From Leucogyrophana mollusca (taxonomy: Eukaryota; Basidiomycota; Agaricomycetes; Boletales): DNA of 64,000 bases. The DNA is taken from contig MU266336.1 in assembly GCA_021014945.1 (NCBI GenBank), forward strand, positions 186,001 to 250,000, in the 5' to 3' direction. Below the pieces are notes generated by a model. That model was not told where the DNA came from. It was given only the letters and a program-made list of their open reading frames with translations, and did not search any database. Position 1 is the first letter of the stretch. Every line of letters begins with the position of its first letter. A program made the translations under genes and the position numbers. Positions 1-12,694 of this stretch are shown piece by piece.

Positions 1-645
1 AAGAAACCATATATAAAGGACGAAGTCGAGGTGGACCGGCAGAAGCCTCTGAACAGCATTGTGCAAGAATAGCAGCACAGAGGCACGCGTTCTTATCGGG
101 TTCTGCAAGTTCCGTATGTTAGAGTCAAGGGTCGCTATCGTACACGGGACAGGTACTTGATGAACCAGAGATCTGATCTTGACGCACGTTCAAAAATGGA
201 TACGCCGAGGGCGTTACATCAAGTATTCTGCTCGGGGAACACTTGCTGTAGAAAAAAGTTATTGTGAGGAAAATGGAAGGGCCATCTGATCTACGGGTGG
301 GGGGAGCGCCATCGGTGACCCCACAGGGAAGGAGTACTTCTAGATTTCCACAGACAATGTAATGTTAGGCTCACGGACAGCGTCATAGATGCTAGGAACA
401 TGCACGCGAAAGATTGAATACTAAGCCGACACCAATAAGTCGCGGATAAACGCGCACCCATGTAGTCAGCTACTCCGATACCCCTGTTGGAACGTTGCGC
501 GAGACCGTGGGTCCATATATTACCCTATGTATCCGGCACGCAGCCTTACGAGAGGGAACGAGCCACAGTAGAATCAGTGGCGCACAGCTACTCAGAACAC
601 TTTATAAAGGGCTTACCTTTGACTATCAAGGAAGCAGCGATTTCA
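1..645. other. No gene recognised at left edge
   Basis: I see no exon set or family match in this stretch. The reading frame of the next gene is open back to about 487 but has no similarity signal before the ATG at 646. The region presumably holds the promoter of that gene. Confidence 0.4.
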
Positions 646-1470
646 ATGCCCGTCAATCAGGACTCCCAGAAGTTCGACACCGAGGATGCACGGCGCAAGA
701 AAAAGAAAAAGATGCAAGCGGAGTACAGGCGTAAAAAGCGGGGGCTCCTCGATCAGCTTAGGAAAAGAATCGCGAGGCCGTCCAATAGCGATTCTCAAAT
801 ACTAGAGCGGAGTAAGCAGTGTCTTTGACGGGGGTGATCGTGCATAGTGTCACTGATATGCGCCACAGGTATTGATCTCATTGATAAACAAAGGAACGAG
901 ATCGAAACCCTGGACTCGCTCCTGCGAAACGAGAATATCAACACCAGTGGGAACTTCAACAATCAGGGGGGTATCGAGACAACCGTGTTGAGTCGTGTTA
1001 CCGCAAAAGATGCTCCAAGCCGAGCCAGCTTCAGCCCGGATGGTTACTACATTGGCAGGTCAGTGATGATGGACAGTGTGGGCGCTAATGATGAACTGAT
1101 TGACACACCTCGACAGCCAAGGTCATGGTGAGTGCATAACGGATTAATACCAAGTGCCTTGAAAAGGACGTCGTCGGATGCAGATGCTATCCCGAATTAC
1201 GCTGGTGATTGGTGGGGGTTCTGTATGCCAGGTAAGTGAAATAGCAGAAGCAAGGGTGCAGTCATGGGCTGATACCGCCCGATAGGCGGCTCGAATGCAG
1301 AGCATATCATGAGAGATACCTGCCAGTCATCGGAAAGCTACCGGCAGATAGGGTTCGCAAGCAATGATAATACGACTCAGAACTTTCACGCCGACGTAAG
1401 CCATGGCATATACGACGCTATCGTGCCGGTAGGCGTCCGATGCCCCGACCAGGTAATCCACCAACTCTAA
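646..1470 (+). CDS. Small helix-loop-helix-like protein (224 aa)
   Basis: Exons read as 646-811, 869-1127, 1167-1231 and 1286-1470, which sum to 225 codons. Residues about 15-75 have a very basic start (RRKKKKKMQAEYRRKKRG), a first helix ending LLDQLRKRI, a short loop and a second helix made across the first intron (QILERS then IDLIDKQRNEIETL). This is the layout of a basic helix-loop-helix domain with a coiled-coil extension, so a DNA-binding, dimerising nuclear protein is inferred. The remaining 150 residues are low in recognisable motifs. The intron at 1128-1166 is only 39 bases, so the third exon is the least certain; reading on from exon 2 instead gives a stop at 1131. A similar protein is encoded at 62034-62861. 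No orthologue is recognised by name. Confidence 0.55.
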
Positions 1471-1860
1471 ACCCTACACGCTCCTAGCTGACACACTAGA
1501 CTGGATTTACAGCCATATTACCTACCCAGTGGAGTCACAGAAACGGAGATGTATGCGCTGTGACTGCGCCGCACGTCCATGGCACGTAGCATCGTAGATG
1601 ACATATCGTACTGTTTTCTGTAAGTTCAATGTCGACTATTTGTTAGGGACGAGGCCGAAAGACTGCGGTGGGGTTGAGCAGATTTCATAATGAGTGTCAT
1701 CCGAATCTCAATAATCCGCGCACCTGCTTAGAACCAGGCATGCTCCATTGAGCAACAGTTGTTGGAGTGATCGTTGACGATGCTGCGCCTTCATCCGTCG
1801 CAATTACCCAGGAATAGTCTTACATTATCGCAGTCAAAACCTACATCATCATCACCCAGG
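1471..1860. other. Convergent intergenic region
   Basis: This lies between the ends of two genes transcribed towards each other. Nothing further is recognised in it. Confidence 0.4.
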
Positions 1861-4208
1861 TCAATTTTCTTCCTTATACTTCCCGAGCGCGGCGTCTACG
1901 ACCTCTGTCATCGCGATCACCGCTTCTTCTTCGAGAGTACGTCCTATGAGTTGCAGCGCAACTGGCAATCCAGGAAAGAGATCCGGATGGTCTATGTAAA
2001 GAGGTTTGGTTTCCAATTCAGAATATTTTCGGGTACATGCGTAAGGTTGAGGAAGACGCACAGAGCTTATAGAAGGCTTCATCCTCGTGGTTGTGGAACT
2101 CGTGAGGGGGTTGAGGGACATCTAGAGCTGGGTCGACAAATGTTACAGGAAACACGGAGCATGCGTAATCCATTGCATTGCCCAACGTCGTGTAGAACGA
2201 ATCACTGAAGGAGGCAATGAGTAGCCCTTCACAGCAAGACGAAAGATGACCCACTAGTTGAGCCCATGGGGAACTGCGGTATAGGCTACGGCGGGAGAAA
2301 TGATAGCATCCACGGGCCGACCAGTACCCGTCCGACTCTTCGTTGCGTTCCAATGGTCAAGGTATGCCTTACGCAAAGCGCGCTTCTCCTTGTGCAGCTG
2401 CCATAGCTATCGGACATCCGGTTGGACGCGGGTTGTGACGAGGATGAAGATACAAGGGGAACACACCTCATAGGCACTCCTCCCTCTAGGAGGACCAACA
2501 AGAGTCTTAACTAGCGTCACCTCAAGGTCGATTGGGTGCGGATCAACGTCAGGGCTCATCGACGTAATGAGCGGTTCACCAGACGCCGCACAATCTTTGC
2601 GATAGTCCTCCCCTCCATCTGCGACAAGGATCGTTTGCTGGAAATTAGTCGTTAGAAGTTTATCCCCCGCAAACAATATCAGCATACAGCGTTCCTATAA
2701 ATATCCAAGTGGTTGAGCGGCTCCCAGTCAATGACTTTTCGCGGGAGACAGGGCCCGGAGGGTTAAGCCAAAGCAGCAATTTCACCGAGCAAGTCAGATC
2801 CGCACCTCGGTGGCCCGCGTGCTCCAATGCGTGTTTCACCATCTCCATGGCCCTCTTCAACGGGGGATGTGGCTTGACGACCTTGTTGTCCCATAATATT
2901 GCAAAGCACATGTCTTTTCCTCCTCCGTGGTCCACCAATCCGTATTCTTGGTCATTCCACGGTTTGCGGATGACGAGGGGATCTCGTTCCCAAGGACGCG
3001 CGTCCACAAGTGCCTTGGTGAACAACTTCAGCGAAGACAAAGAAGTGGACATCGGGCCGAGAACGGAAGAGATGGATTCTTGGCCCGTGAGTGCGTTCGC
3101 GGCGCCATGGTATGGCAGGCGCTCATACGATGGACGCAGAGTGTACAGACCACAAAAGGCACTTGGGATACGAAGAGAGCTGCAAGATCCGAGTTGTGAG
3201 AGCCCGATTGTAGAGATCACATAAACGTACGAACCCGTCAATGTCCGTGCCGACTCCGAGGGGACTGCCCCTCATCGCAAGTAGCGCGCCTTCGCCTCCG
3301 GACGACCCACCCGGCGTAAGCTTGCGGTTGTATGGGTTTGTGGTGCGACCAAACACGTTATTGTGCGTTTCTCCCCACTGTTCAAGGTGATCAGCTACGA
3401 GATGCGTCAAATATTACTATACTGAACACGGTGACGGTGGTGCACCTGAACATTGGCAGATGGGAAAGCACGCACCATGAGTGTTTGCGGAACATTTGTT
3501 CGGACGAAAGGCACTGCGCCAAGCTCATAGAGCATTTCAACGAGCACACAGTCCTCTTCTGCGAATTTGCCTATATTGCAAGCGTATCCTGCTGAAGTGT
3601 AAGTTTCCCAACTAAGAACAAAAGCATGGCACACACCCATGATAGTCTCCAGGCCCTTCATGGTGAACTGGTCCTTCAGAGAGACCTGGAAGCGATGTAA
3701 GTAATCCTAGAGCACCTAAATTCCACTGGTGGTGAGTCCTACTGGAAGGCCATGAAGTGCCCCCATAGGCTTCCCATGCAGTTCGAAATATTCATCCACA
3801 TCCCTTGCTCGCTGCAAGGCTCGATCCACGAATATTTCTGTAAGGCAATTAGTCTATCAAGATCGTGCCAGATCAATCCTGGATCCACACTATTCATTAC
3901 AGTAGGCTCACCATCTGGTGTGCAATCACGGCACTCTTCGCATAGGCTGTGGTGGCCTCTATGCTGGTACACTTCCGCGTTGCAAGCATTCCAACCAGTA
4001 AGCTTACATCTCGAGTACCGATCTCGATCAACTCCAGTTCACGTGCGGAGAGTAACCCGCATGTCTCTGGAACCAACAGTACGTTGAGTTGAGATTCTTG
4101 GGGTGGTTCGATCACCCATGCTGGCGGAATCGAGTCGGCCTGCGCGGCCTTCCGCCTCGCACAAAGTGTCTGCCAGTCCTCAAGGAGGGTGGCCGGAGGC
4201 TGTACCAT
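1861..4208 (-). CDS. Amidase-signature family amidase (about 576 aa)
   Basis: This is a fungal acetamidase / fatty-acid-amide-hydrolase type enzyme that hydrolyses amide bonds to carboxylate and ammonia. Eleven exons on the minus strand: 4208-3912, 3853-3743, 3685-3637, 3588-3476, 3377-3235, 3179-2806, 2734-2688, 2637-2467, 2406-2255, 2204-2062 and 1991-1861, totalling 577 codons with the stop. The Lys-Ser-Ser catalytic triad can be read: Lys in VSLKDQF, the cis-Ser in PGGSSGGEG, and the nucleophile Ser in GTDIDGSLRIP, which is joined across an intron. C-terminal family blocks such as FPVTFVDPALDV and LIGRTLEEEAVIAMTE are intact. Another in-frame ATG at 4271 would add 21 residues; 4208 is preferred because the MVQPPATL start resembles the family N-terminus. 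The substrate cannot be told. The third Gly of the usual GGS signature is Asp here. Confidence 0.93.
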
Positions 4209-4271
4209 GCTGCGGTTGACCAGACTCGAATGTTGACTCGGCTGAACGGGGTTCGCGGTCTCAGAAACCAT

Positions 4272-4690
4272 CGGTGGAACTTGAAGCCTTGAGGCTTGCC
4301 AGCTTGAAAACTATGGCGTGGTGGGGGAGACTCGATAAGTTAGGAAAGAAAATCAATGGAGCTGACAGCGCGAGGTGGTCGTATGTTACTGTGTTTCTAT
4401 CGTCTTCGGGTTCTTCTTATGCCGATGCAGACGTCAGACTTTCGCGATCCTTGACTGGGACGAACATGGACGGAAAGGACGCCACTAAACTGACAACAAG
4501 CGCACGTGGTCACTCGTCACCATCACGGTATTCCAGATTGCCAGCGTGCCGCATCCATCTTCGCACCTGCCACGATCTAGGCGATACAAAAAGCAAAATG
4601 GATACAACGGTAGATAATAATACTGTGGTGAGAAGATAATGGACCCCTATGCATGAAATGGTGCAATACATATGTTTCTTCAGACCCTCA
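4272..4690. other. Intergenic region upstream of amidase
   Basis: It holds the promoter of the amidase and the 3' flank of the condensin gene. No specific element is recognised. Confidence 0.35.
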
Positions 4691-7600
4691 TTATTCGTCT
4701 GGTGCAAGGATATCATCCACTTCTTCTTCCTCGTCCTCGTCCTCCTCGTCGATTATGGAATCGAAAGGTTCCTCGCCGTCAAGTATGTCATTGACAGTGG
4801 TGTTCAATTGGGCTTGAGCTTGCCTTGTTCTCGATTCTCTGGCAGTAGGAGAGTTTGTTAGCAAGGGTATTTCTGAGAGACGAAGGTTGGCCCACTTGAT
4901 CGAGGGGATGGGTTTCCGTCGGGGAGGCTCAGGAGATTCCTCCTCATCTTCCTCCTCCTCGTCATCGCTAATTTTCTGTATGAGAGCGGGTTTCTTCGCG
5001 GACCTGTGAATGAGCGGTAAGAGGACAGATCAACATATATAAACATAGCTTACGCTGCTCTCTTCGGAAGAACTCTCGACGGCTTAGGAGTAGCTTGGTC
5101 TTCCGGTAGGTCATCGTCTGAGGATTCGTCGTCGGAGCCTGAGATACGTCTCCTTCTACGCATGCACTGCCATCAGCAATATCATAGAAGCCAGAGTGCC
5201 ATCACTCACTTCGACCGCTTAGCCTTCCCTTTCCCCTTCGCTAGCGACGAGGCAGCCGACGTGGCTGGGCTGCCTTCTTCAGGAGCGCTGCTCGTTGTCT
5301 CGGTTGCAATACTCTCCGACCGCCTACATGCACATCGGCTTCAGCATTGATATCAAACACATGAAGCGACGTATCACGTACCGCTTCCGGCCCCTCGTTT
5401 TGGGGAGCTCGATTTCCTCGCCATCATCCTCCGGGATAATCTCATCCAGGAATTCAAAGAGATCCTTCAGATACTCAAGTTGCCTATACTCTTCCTCGTT
5501 GAAATCTTCGAGCTGCTTGGCGAACTTTTTTGAGATTAAGGCGTCGAATTTCGTGAATGCATTTCTGGCGGTAGTATCTCGGATAGGGCGGCGCTGCATG
5601 TGTGGTAAATATTTGGCTAGGGAAGGGAGGGAGTAGACCTACAGAGCGTAAGTTGTGCACGAGCAGTTTGAGAGTCCGGATTTTGTCGTCATCCACCGTG
5701 TCAGGGATATGTAACCGCCCTAGCATCTGACACAAGACTTTTTTATCATCCTCTGCATAGTATTTATCAGATCACTCCATGAGCCTGAACTCACATCACT
5801 CACTTTCTAGATCCTTGTTGTACAGCGCCTTCACTACGTCACTCGCCAGGTCGATGTGGACCGTTTCATCTGGAGCCTGGCCCTGTACCTCGCTGAGGAA
5901 CCAAATCAATCAGCCCCGGCTTACATAGGGGGACCTACATAACTCACATTGCCTTCTGAGGATCCGTCCAGTCGACGAACATGCCCGCAATCTGAGCGGG
6001 GCTGACCATCTCCTGATCCTCCTCGAGCTCTCGCGACGCCTCCGCAAGCTGCTCGAACATCGGTATGAAAATCTTCCCAACAGAGCCAGAGTTGTCAGAT
6101 ATCTCCATAGTTCCAGCGAACAGGGTTCATACCTGCTTCATTCGCCTCTGGTTGACAGCTGAAGAATAGCAGTAGACTGGGAAGAAGTACGAGAGACACT
6201 GTCTCAGCTCTTGGTTGTCAGCCGTGTCGGGTGATAAGTAAGCGACCACTAGACTCTTCAGTACCTGTTCAACAAGGCGGATGTGAGGGAAATTCGCAAC
6301 ATGGTGAGCAAACGCATACCCTCTCATCGGAAATCATTCCTGCTAATACCAACTTTGCGATACCGATACAAAGCAGCGCCTGGACCCTGTCCGAGTCTTC
6401 GTTACTTAGGATGTGGAGCAGAAACTCGACGATACGTTCGCCCTGCACAAATGGTCACGTTCGTCGTTGTATTTTTCGAGACACTAAAAGAAAAAACCCA
6501 CCCCCACGCTTCCCTTCCCCAAAAAGTCGCCTTCGTGTACCATCAAGATATCAAACACAATTTGAAGGACACGAATCTTGAGGACCTCAGGTGCAGATTG
6601 AATCTGACCAAGGAACAACTGGAATGAATTCAAGGCCATACGCTGTTCGAGACCATTATCAGCATCGTAGTTCCCGAAAACGACGGGCATGACTCACGCG
6701 TGCGATCAAACAACACAATCCGAGGCAGACGAGGCCCTTTTCCCTTAGTGCCAGCTCCTTCCTCTTGACTGCGGGAATGATTAGTTCGCCCAGAATGCCC
6801 TCCAGCGTTGAGTTCTCTTCAAATGTCTAATCAACCTATCATAAGTAAGTACCTCGAGCCACGAAAGCGATACTTACCCCATTAACGCGCTCCAACATGC
6901 CGATACAGAGTGACAAGCATCTCAGATCGGTAGCGTCGGCGCGTGCACGTTCGTCGGGGGTCAGTTCTACCGCGGGCTTTGGTTCTACCCGTGCTGCAGC
7001 CCTTGCTGCCACGGGTGTCCCACCGAAGTTCGTCTCTGCGTCGTCTGCAGATTCTTTCTGGATGTGGAGAAATGTTATTAGCTACCTTCAGACTTCAGAT
7101 GGAATAAAAAGAACAGACTTACCACAGCCTCTTCCTCGCCATCTGCGGGATCTGGATCTCTCAGCTCATGCACGACTTCAACTACCACCCTAATTAAGTC
7201 GCGCTCGTTCGGCGACAGCATCCTCAGCACGTCCAAGCAGCGTGAGACCAGCGACTCCGGCAACGCATCCTGTGAGATCATATCCCCTGCGCAACCTATC
7301 AGCTAATATCATTCACAGATCAAATGCGCGTACGTACGAACGAGCTGGAACATCTTCCTTCTCCCAATTTCGTCAGAATAGTCGAGATTTACAGAGAGCT
7401 TTAGCATCTCCCCAATAGTGAACTCGCGATCCATCTTATCCTCCTCTTTCTTGGCTTCATCTTCAGCATCTTCGCCGCGCAGAAGCCGTTCCTGTTCTGC
7501 AGCCTCGACAGAATCTTGGTATTCGTTATACGCGTTCTGAATCCGGTATGCGAGTTCAGTCACGACAGGTAAAACCGTATCAAGTTTTGTATCATCCTTA

Positions 7601-8966
7601 GTTGTGATACAGTGCTCGACAAGAACGCGGGCGAGGAACGCTCGCTCCGGGGACAGATTCGACCAGAAGGGCTCTGTGACGTAAAGCATTAGTGGTTGTT
7701 CGTAACAATTAAAGCACACAAACCTCCAAACTCGAGATGGTCGAGTACGTCAGGGCGCGTCGCAAACACGCTAAGCAGCGCATCTTCTGCAACTGTGCTC
7801 TCTTGCAAATCGAAAAGCTTGAGGAATACCACTACATCCTCGTCGGCTCCTTTCCCCTCCTCGACTTTCGGCGCGTCAACCCAGGTCCCAACAAGAGACC
7901 CCGCTGCGCTCCTCACTGCGGGTTCGCGGTCCCCAAGCCCATTGCGAACTATGAGTTCGCGCTGCGCGATGGTCAGAGCGCGTGGGTGAACAACACCCAT
8001 GCCACCTTCGGGGTCATGACAGTGGGCCTCAAAAATGGCAGAATAGACAAGCTTCCGCATGACAGTGTCGGTGTCACGTGTGCGGGCGAGCACGGCACCG
8101 AGCGTCATAGGGGAGAGTGGAATGTTGAGAAGCGTGGCGCGGCGAACCTCGCTGCTAATGTTATAGAAATACAGTAAGGGAGACCAGGGGATGAACTTAC
8201 GCGGCGGGATCACAGCTGAGCGTCTCCAAGAGGACTTCGATGACAGTCGGCTCGCCGTCTTCAACATCCGTGGGGTCTTCTGACCCACATAATTTCGAAA
8301 GAGCAACTACTGCTTGTACACGGACAAACGTTTCTTTGTCGTGCACGCGCTCGATTAGAGCTGCCCGCAGTCTGATGTAATCATCCTCGCTGTGGGAGGT
8401 GAATACGAGCCAGAGTCGACTTGTTATGTACACGTACTCAATTTCGCCAAGGTGGGCAACCATTTCAGCGAGGATGTGTACACAACGATAACGCGCTACT
8501 TTGTCCTTCGCGACAAAGCCTTTTATGAGGAATTTGAGCAACCTTGCGACAAAGCGTGATGCAGTAGAATCATCGTCCTCATCGTCCTCTTCCCTCTTGA
8601 TCTCAGCCGCTGGAAAAGGGTGAATGACAGACGGGCTGATAACACAAGGCTCGCACCCTTCTCATTGATGAATTTCGTGTATGACCCCACGAACTTAACG
8701 ATTCGATCTCCTTGTGACGTCCCTTTCTTCACCAACACCGTTCTGCATAGCATGTCGACGAAAATATCCTCGAACAACCGCTCGCCGGTGAGTTTTATGC
8801 TTTTGCCATCGTGAATTGATTCCGTGTAGCTGGCAGCTTCTGAATGTATTTTGTAAAGAGCGACAAGGTTCTTTTGATGATTCGCGGTCGAGTTCTGGGC
8901 CTGGTCAAATATCTTTGGGACATTTGTCGCCAAAGATTCCTGTACGGTGTTCGTACGCGCCGGCAT
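4691..8966 (-). CDS. YCG1: Condensin complex subunit 3 (CAP-G / Ycg1)
   Basis: This is a non-SMC HEAT-repeat subunit of condensin. With its kleisin and Smc2-Smc4 it compacts mitotic chromosomes; Ycg1 forms part of the DNA-binding safety belt. The start is the ATG at 8966 (MPARTNTVQESLA). A strongly conserved block after the second exon junction (LLKFLIKGFVAKDKVARY, then LIERVHDKETFVRVQAV) is typical of the family. Later blocks include EIGRRKMFQLVR, PNERDLIRVVVEVVHELRD and the C-terminal condensin segment around 5930-6300. The tail, about 5320-4691, is acidic and disordered, ending IIDEEDEDEEEEVDDILAPD before the stop at 4691-4693. There are several introns of about 50 bases; the first runs from 8656 to about 8611. 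I did not fix every inner junction. It is divergent from the RING gene across a 572-base promoter. Confidence 0.92.
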
Positions 8967-9538
8967 CGTGGTCAAAGAGCTCAGGTGCTCGTTGGTTCCA
9001 CCGACACGGGTTTGGAGGTCACGTGTGGCGCGTTGATTATGTCATGGTTCCATAAGTAGCAAGCACAGTGTTCGCGTCGGGGTCAGCTCCGAAGTTGTCC
9101 GGACTGGTGAAAGGGCAAGGTCAGAGGGAACTGCTTGGAATGGCGCTGGCGTCTGTCAGCACACCCCCTTTACCCCCCGCAGCTCCAATTTCCGAGCCCA
9201 AAGGCCTGGGTTGACAGCGGCGCACCGTCGGAGCGAGAGCTATGCAACACGTTCACGCATGCTCTGCCATGAAGTCGTAGAACGTTCCATAAGCACGTAT
9301 CTACAATCTCGGTAGTACATGGCACAGCAAGGAGCTAGATTTCGAGTACATTCTGCGAGGAAACACTGATTGTGTATTTCGGTTAGAGCCTTTCCTTTTT
9401 TATAAAAAGACAAATACCCCAAAACACCCCTGGCCCACGTTCACCAAACGTGCAGGTAAAGGCGTGTCGCAGTGCGTCTTCACTCTTGTCTGCCACCTTC
9501 AGCATCATTGGTCTCCTACAGCTGCGCTGCACTGCACT
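8967..9538. promoter_or_regulatory. Divergent promoter, condensin CAP-G / RING gene
   Basis: This is the shared upstream region of two divergent genes. On the condensin side it has CACGTG at 9020-9025, 53 bases before the ATG. Next to it is GCGCGT at 9028-9033, and TCGCGT (ACGCGA on the other strand) lies at 9072-9077. Each is one mismatch from ACGCGT, the MluI cell-cycle box. These resemble, but do not fully match, the module found before separase and condensin CAP-D2. Confidence 0.4.
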
Positions 9539-12458
9539 ATGGCCCCAAGCAGACGGACTTCCGACGCAGCTCCGTATCTTACTCACGACGTTACTCACCT
9601 CGGTCGCCATACTCTTATCCCTGCAGAAAATAATGGGCGTACTCGCAAGCCTACTAAAACGAAGACGAAGAAGGCTGAGAGGGAAGAAGAGATGCGCCTT
9701 AACCTAGGTTACCCGTATAGAAATGCGCGCTCCGGTGCTCAGTCGACGCCTAACCGAGGACAGGGTCCCTCTGGGTCAGGTAGGGACGACGGAGGTGAGA
9801 TTATGTCTTCGCATCGCCTTTATTGACTCGATCCCTTACTTCGTCATCTAGAAACGTGTGATTACCCACCGCCTCCCTCGTATGAAGCGACGGCGGCAGC
9901 TTCTGCGTCTGTTTCGGCTTTACATCTCCCCTTACAGCAGGTGATAACTGCTCCGGCACCACCTCGCGAGGAACTTTTGGCATCTGTTGAACGAATCCAT
10001 GCTGATCCGGGTCCATCATACGCGGCTTCTATACGCTTACGCAGCTATACGCCGCCTCTTCCAGAGCCTACCCAAACAGACTCCGACGAGTCTAGTATCG
10101 AAATCGTTGACTTGGAACCGTCCACGCGGTGGGAGATCGACCGTCAAGACGGTATTCCTTTTAAGCAGCGTGCAGACTTGGAATTCAAAAGGCATCAACA
10201 AAGAGCCACAGCGCCAAACTCCCCGTCCATGTCTGTGTCCCCCCGTCGGAACCAATCCTTTCATCGCCCCACTCCGCACAGTCCAACTCCATCCTCCCGC
10301 TTCCTGGGATCTCAGCTATCTCTCCGGATTCCAGGCGATCAATTCGATGATGATGACCGCGGAGTCGACGCTTCTGACGGATCCACACCAACGACTCCTC
10401 GGCGCAAGAATTCGTCTCGCTTATTTCATGTTCGCTCGCATTCCCCGCAGCCATCAGCATCTGTGATTTCACTTCTTCGGAATCCAAGCCCGTTCTTCAA
10501 GAGCACGCCTACGCTTTGCAGTCCGTCTCCCGCATCGGCACATCACGCCGGCGGGGACCACTCACTTTCACGCAAGTTATTCCATCTGCCCTTCAAATCG
10601 AAGGAGCGTTTCGATGACTGGGAAGTCTTGGATACTACGGACTCCTATCAATCTATGACCGCTGATTTACCCCCTCCATCCGCTTATCCTGGGAGCAACA
10701 GAGTGGGCGGTACGGGCACAGCTAATCGGCCTGTTTCCCCCGTTGCGTCAGAAGCCGACTCGTATCGATCGGCTGATTCCTATCAGTCCTACGACGACGA
10801 CGAAGGGACTCACAATTATGAGTCGCCCTACCATCATTCCCGAACCTCTTCGCGGCCTGCGTCTCCCCCCTTTGTTAGCCGGCACGTGCGTCGCTTCACT
10901 TCCTCCAGCCATCACGGGCCCTCCAGCGCACCTGTATCCCCGGTTTCTTCGTCATCTGCATCTGTATTCAGCTCGTCTACGTTGTCGTTGTCCCAGGCAA
11001 CAATTTCTGACACGCGTGCACGAACTACCCCTCCACCAGACCATCACTATGTCTACCGTGCGGGTCCGTCACCTCCCGCCTCGCCCACCAGTACCATAAC
11101 TGGTGATAGCCCCGTCGATGAAGAACTTCGAGGCGGGGCTAGGACTCCCACTACGCCAACAGTAACATACGTCGACTACAACGTCTCACCTGTCACTCCC
11201 ACCACAGCCCACGGACCCTCCCCCCCTCTGCCCGCGAATCCAGTGACTCCGCCTCGAGGTCACGCCTTATCGCACCACGAAAGCCTTCAAGGCCGCGGAA
11301 GGTCACTGTCAAGAGAGCTAGGAAGCCGCAGTGCCCCCGCGTACAGTAGCATCTTCCCTTCTACCACGAAATTTCCGTTCTCCAACGAGAAACCCACTAT
11401 TCCTGTCCCACCAACACATGCTCAACCACGTGTAGAATCCCCATCTCCTCGGCGCCATTACGCTGGCCGTCCACTTCCGCGGACACCGCCCATGTCTCCC
11501 TCTCTCACGTGGATTGTGGATCGCGCCGAGCCTCTGACTCCTGAACTCACACAACTTGATAGTCCTATCGCTGGACACTCTCAAGAGAACGGGACCCCAA
11601 CCCGGCGCCAAACACCGCCTGTACCCACCGTTCCCGAAGGTGATCTAATCGACCTAAGTGACGAGTATGACCACTTGAGACCCGGGGCCGCGGAACGTAG
11701 GCGCACTCGCATTGCATCTCTTCCTCCCGATCTTTTCGACGTCGAGGAAGACTCGCTTAGTGACAGCGGGCCTGTCAGCCCCACTGAACCCGTCACCCCA
11801 ACAAACGGACAGGCATCCTCTTCGAGTGTGACCCTGGCTTCCCCTGCCAGCTTCGCCCCCTCCTCCGAACCAATTCCCTTCGCAGGATTCTCTGCCGACG
11901 CCACCGACATCCATGGATTGGTGTCACGCCTAGGCGATGGTGCGCATCAAGACGGCTCTGATTACGACGTGAGTCTTCGGGATGATGATATGGAGATACC
12001 GTGCTTCCTGAAACCGACCTGCTCAGGCCCTCCTCCTCATCGCAGACTTCATCGGGCCAGCCAGCCCTCGTCTCAGCCCTAATATCAATTCAGCTTCGGG
12101 GGCGGGAGCTATACAGCTTGCAGATGTGTTCTCATCGTGTCTCGTTGGAAAAGTGGAGGTGGAAAGAAGACGGGTGACGAAGGACGGCCGCGTAAAACTC
12201 AAACTCTCGTTGCTTGGGTTAGGCGTGGATAAGTGTGCTATTTGTTTGTCGCAGTTCAGGGATAAAGAGAGTGGAGTGTTGGGTGCCAAATGTCAACATG
12301 CGTGAGTTTATATTATCTTTTACCCCTGTCGAAGAGCGGGTGATTGAGATACTGGGCGGTTTCCTTTTCACAGATTCCACGAAAAGTGTCTGAGGGGCTG
12401 GCTGGCCAGAAACCAGACTTGTCCACTGTGTAGGGAGCGTTTGGACGCTTGCGATTGA
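9539..12458 (+). CDS. RING-H2 finger protein, probable E3 ubiquitin ligase (910 aa)
   Basis: Exons 9539-9794, 9852-11968, 12027-12301 and 12374-12458 sum to 911 codons with the stop. The C-terminus (about residues 861-906) is a C3H2C3 RING-H2 finger. It opens CAICLSQF, has CQHAFHEKC formed across the last intron, and closes CPLCRERL. This fold recruits ubiquitin-loaded E2 enzymes. The first 790 residues are Ser/Pro/Thr-rich and look disordered. They include a PPxY motif (PPSY, about residues 93-96), the ligand of WW domains such as those of Rsp5/Nedd4 ligases. Many S/T-P sites suggest proline-directed phosphorylation. No membrane segment is seen. The substrate is unknown. The second intron (GTGAGT to CTCAG, 58 bases) was chosen because it keeps phase 0. 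Confidence 0.85.
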
Positions 12459-12694
12459 ACGTTGAACGTTTATGACGCTGAATATGCTGTCTCGGCTTCA
12501 GCTTTCTTGTATCTTCTCTGGATTTCATGTGTTGTTTCCTCATCCGTGTAACTCGATGCAGCCTATATCCCCGCCATTTTGTACGACCGCTGTACTATGC
12601 ACAGCCAACAACCAAAATAATATACATCGAGATCCATGCATGATATGTTATAAGAGTACAATCCAAGGCCCTAGGCCAGTCGCCCACGGGAACC
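12459..12694. other. Short convergent intergenic region
   Basis: It separates the 3' ends of the RING and MYND genes. Nothing further is seen. Confidence 0.35.

Noticed and set aside
1858..4271. Amidase initially looked like a pseudogene because its blocks fall in many frames
   Set aside because: Each frame change coincides with a GT-AG intron of 45-80 bases, and the joined length is a whole number of codons with all catalytic residues.
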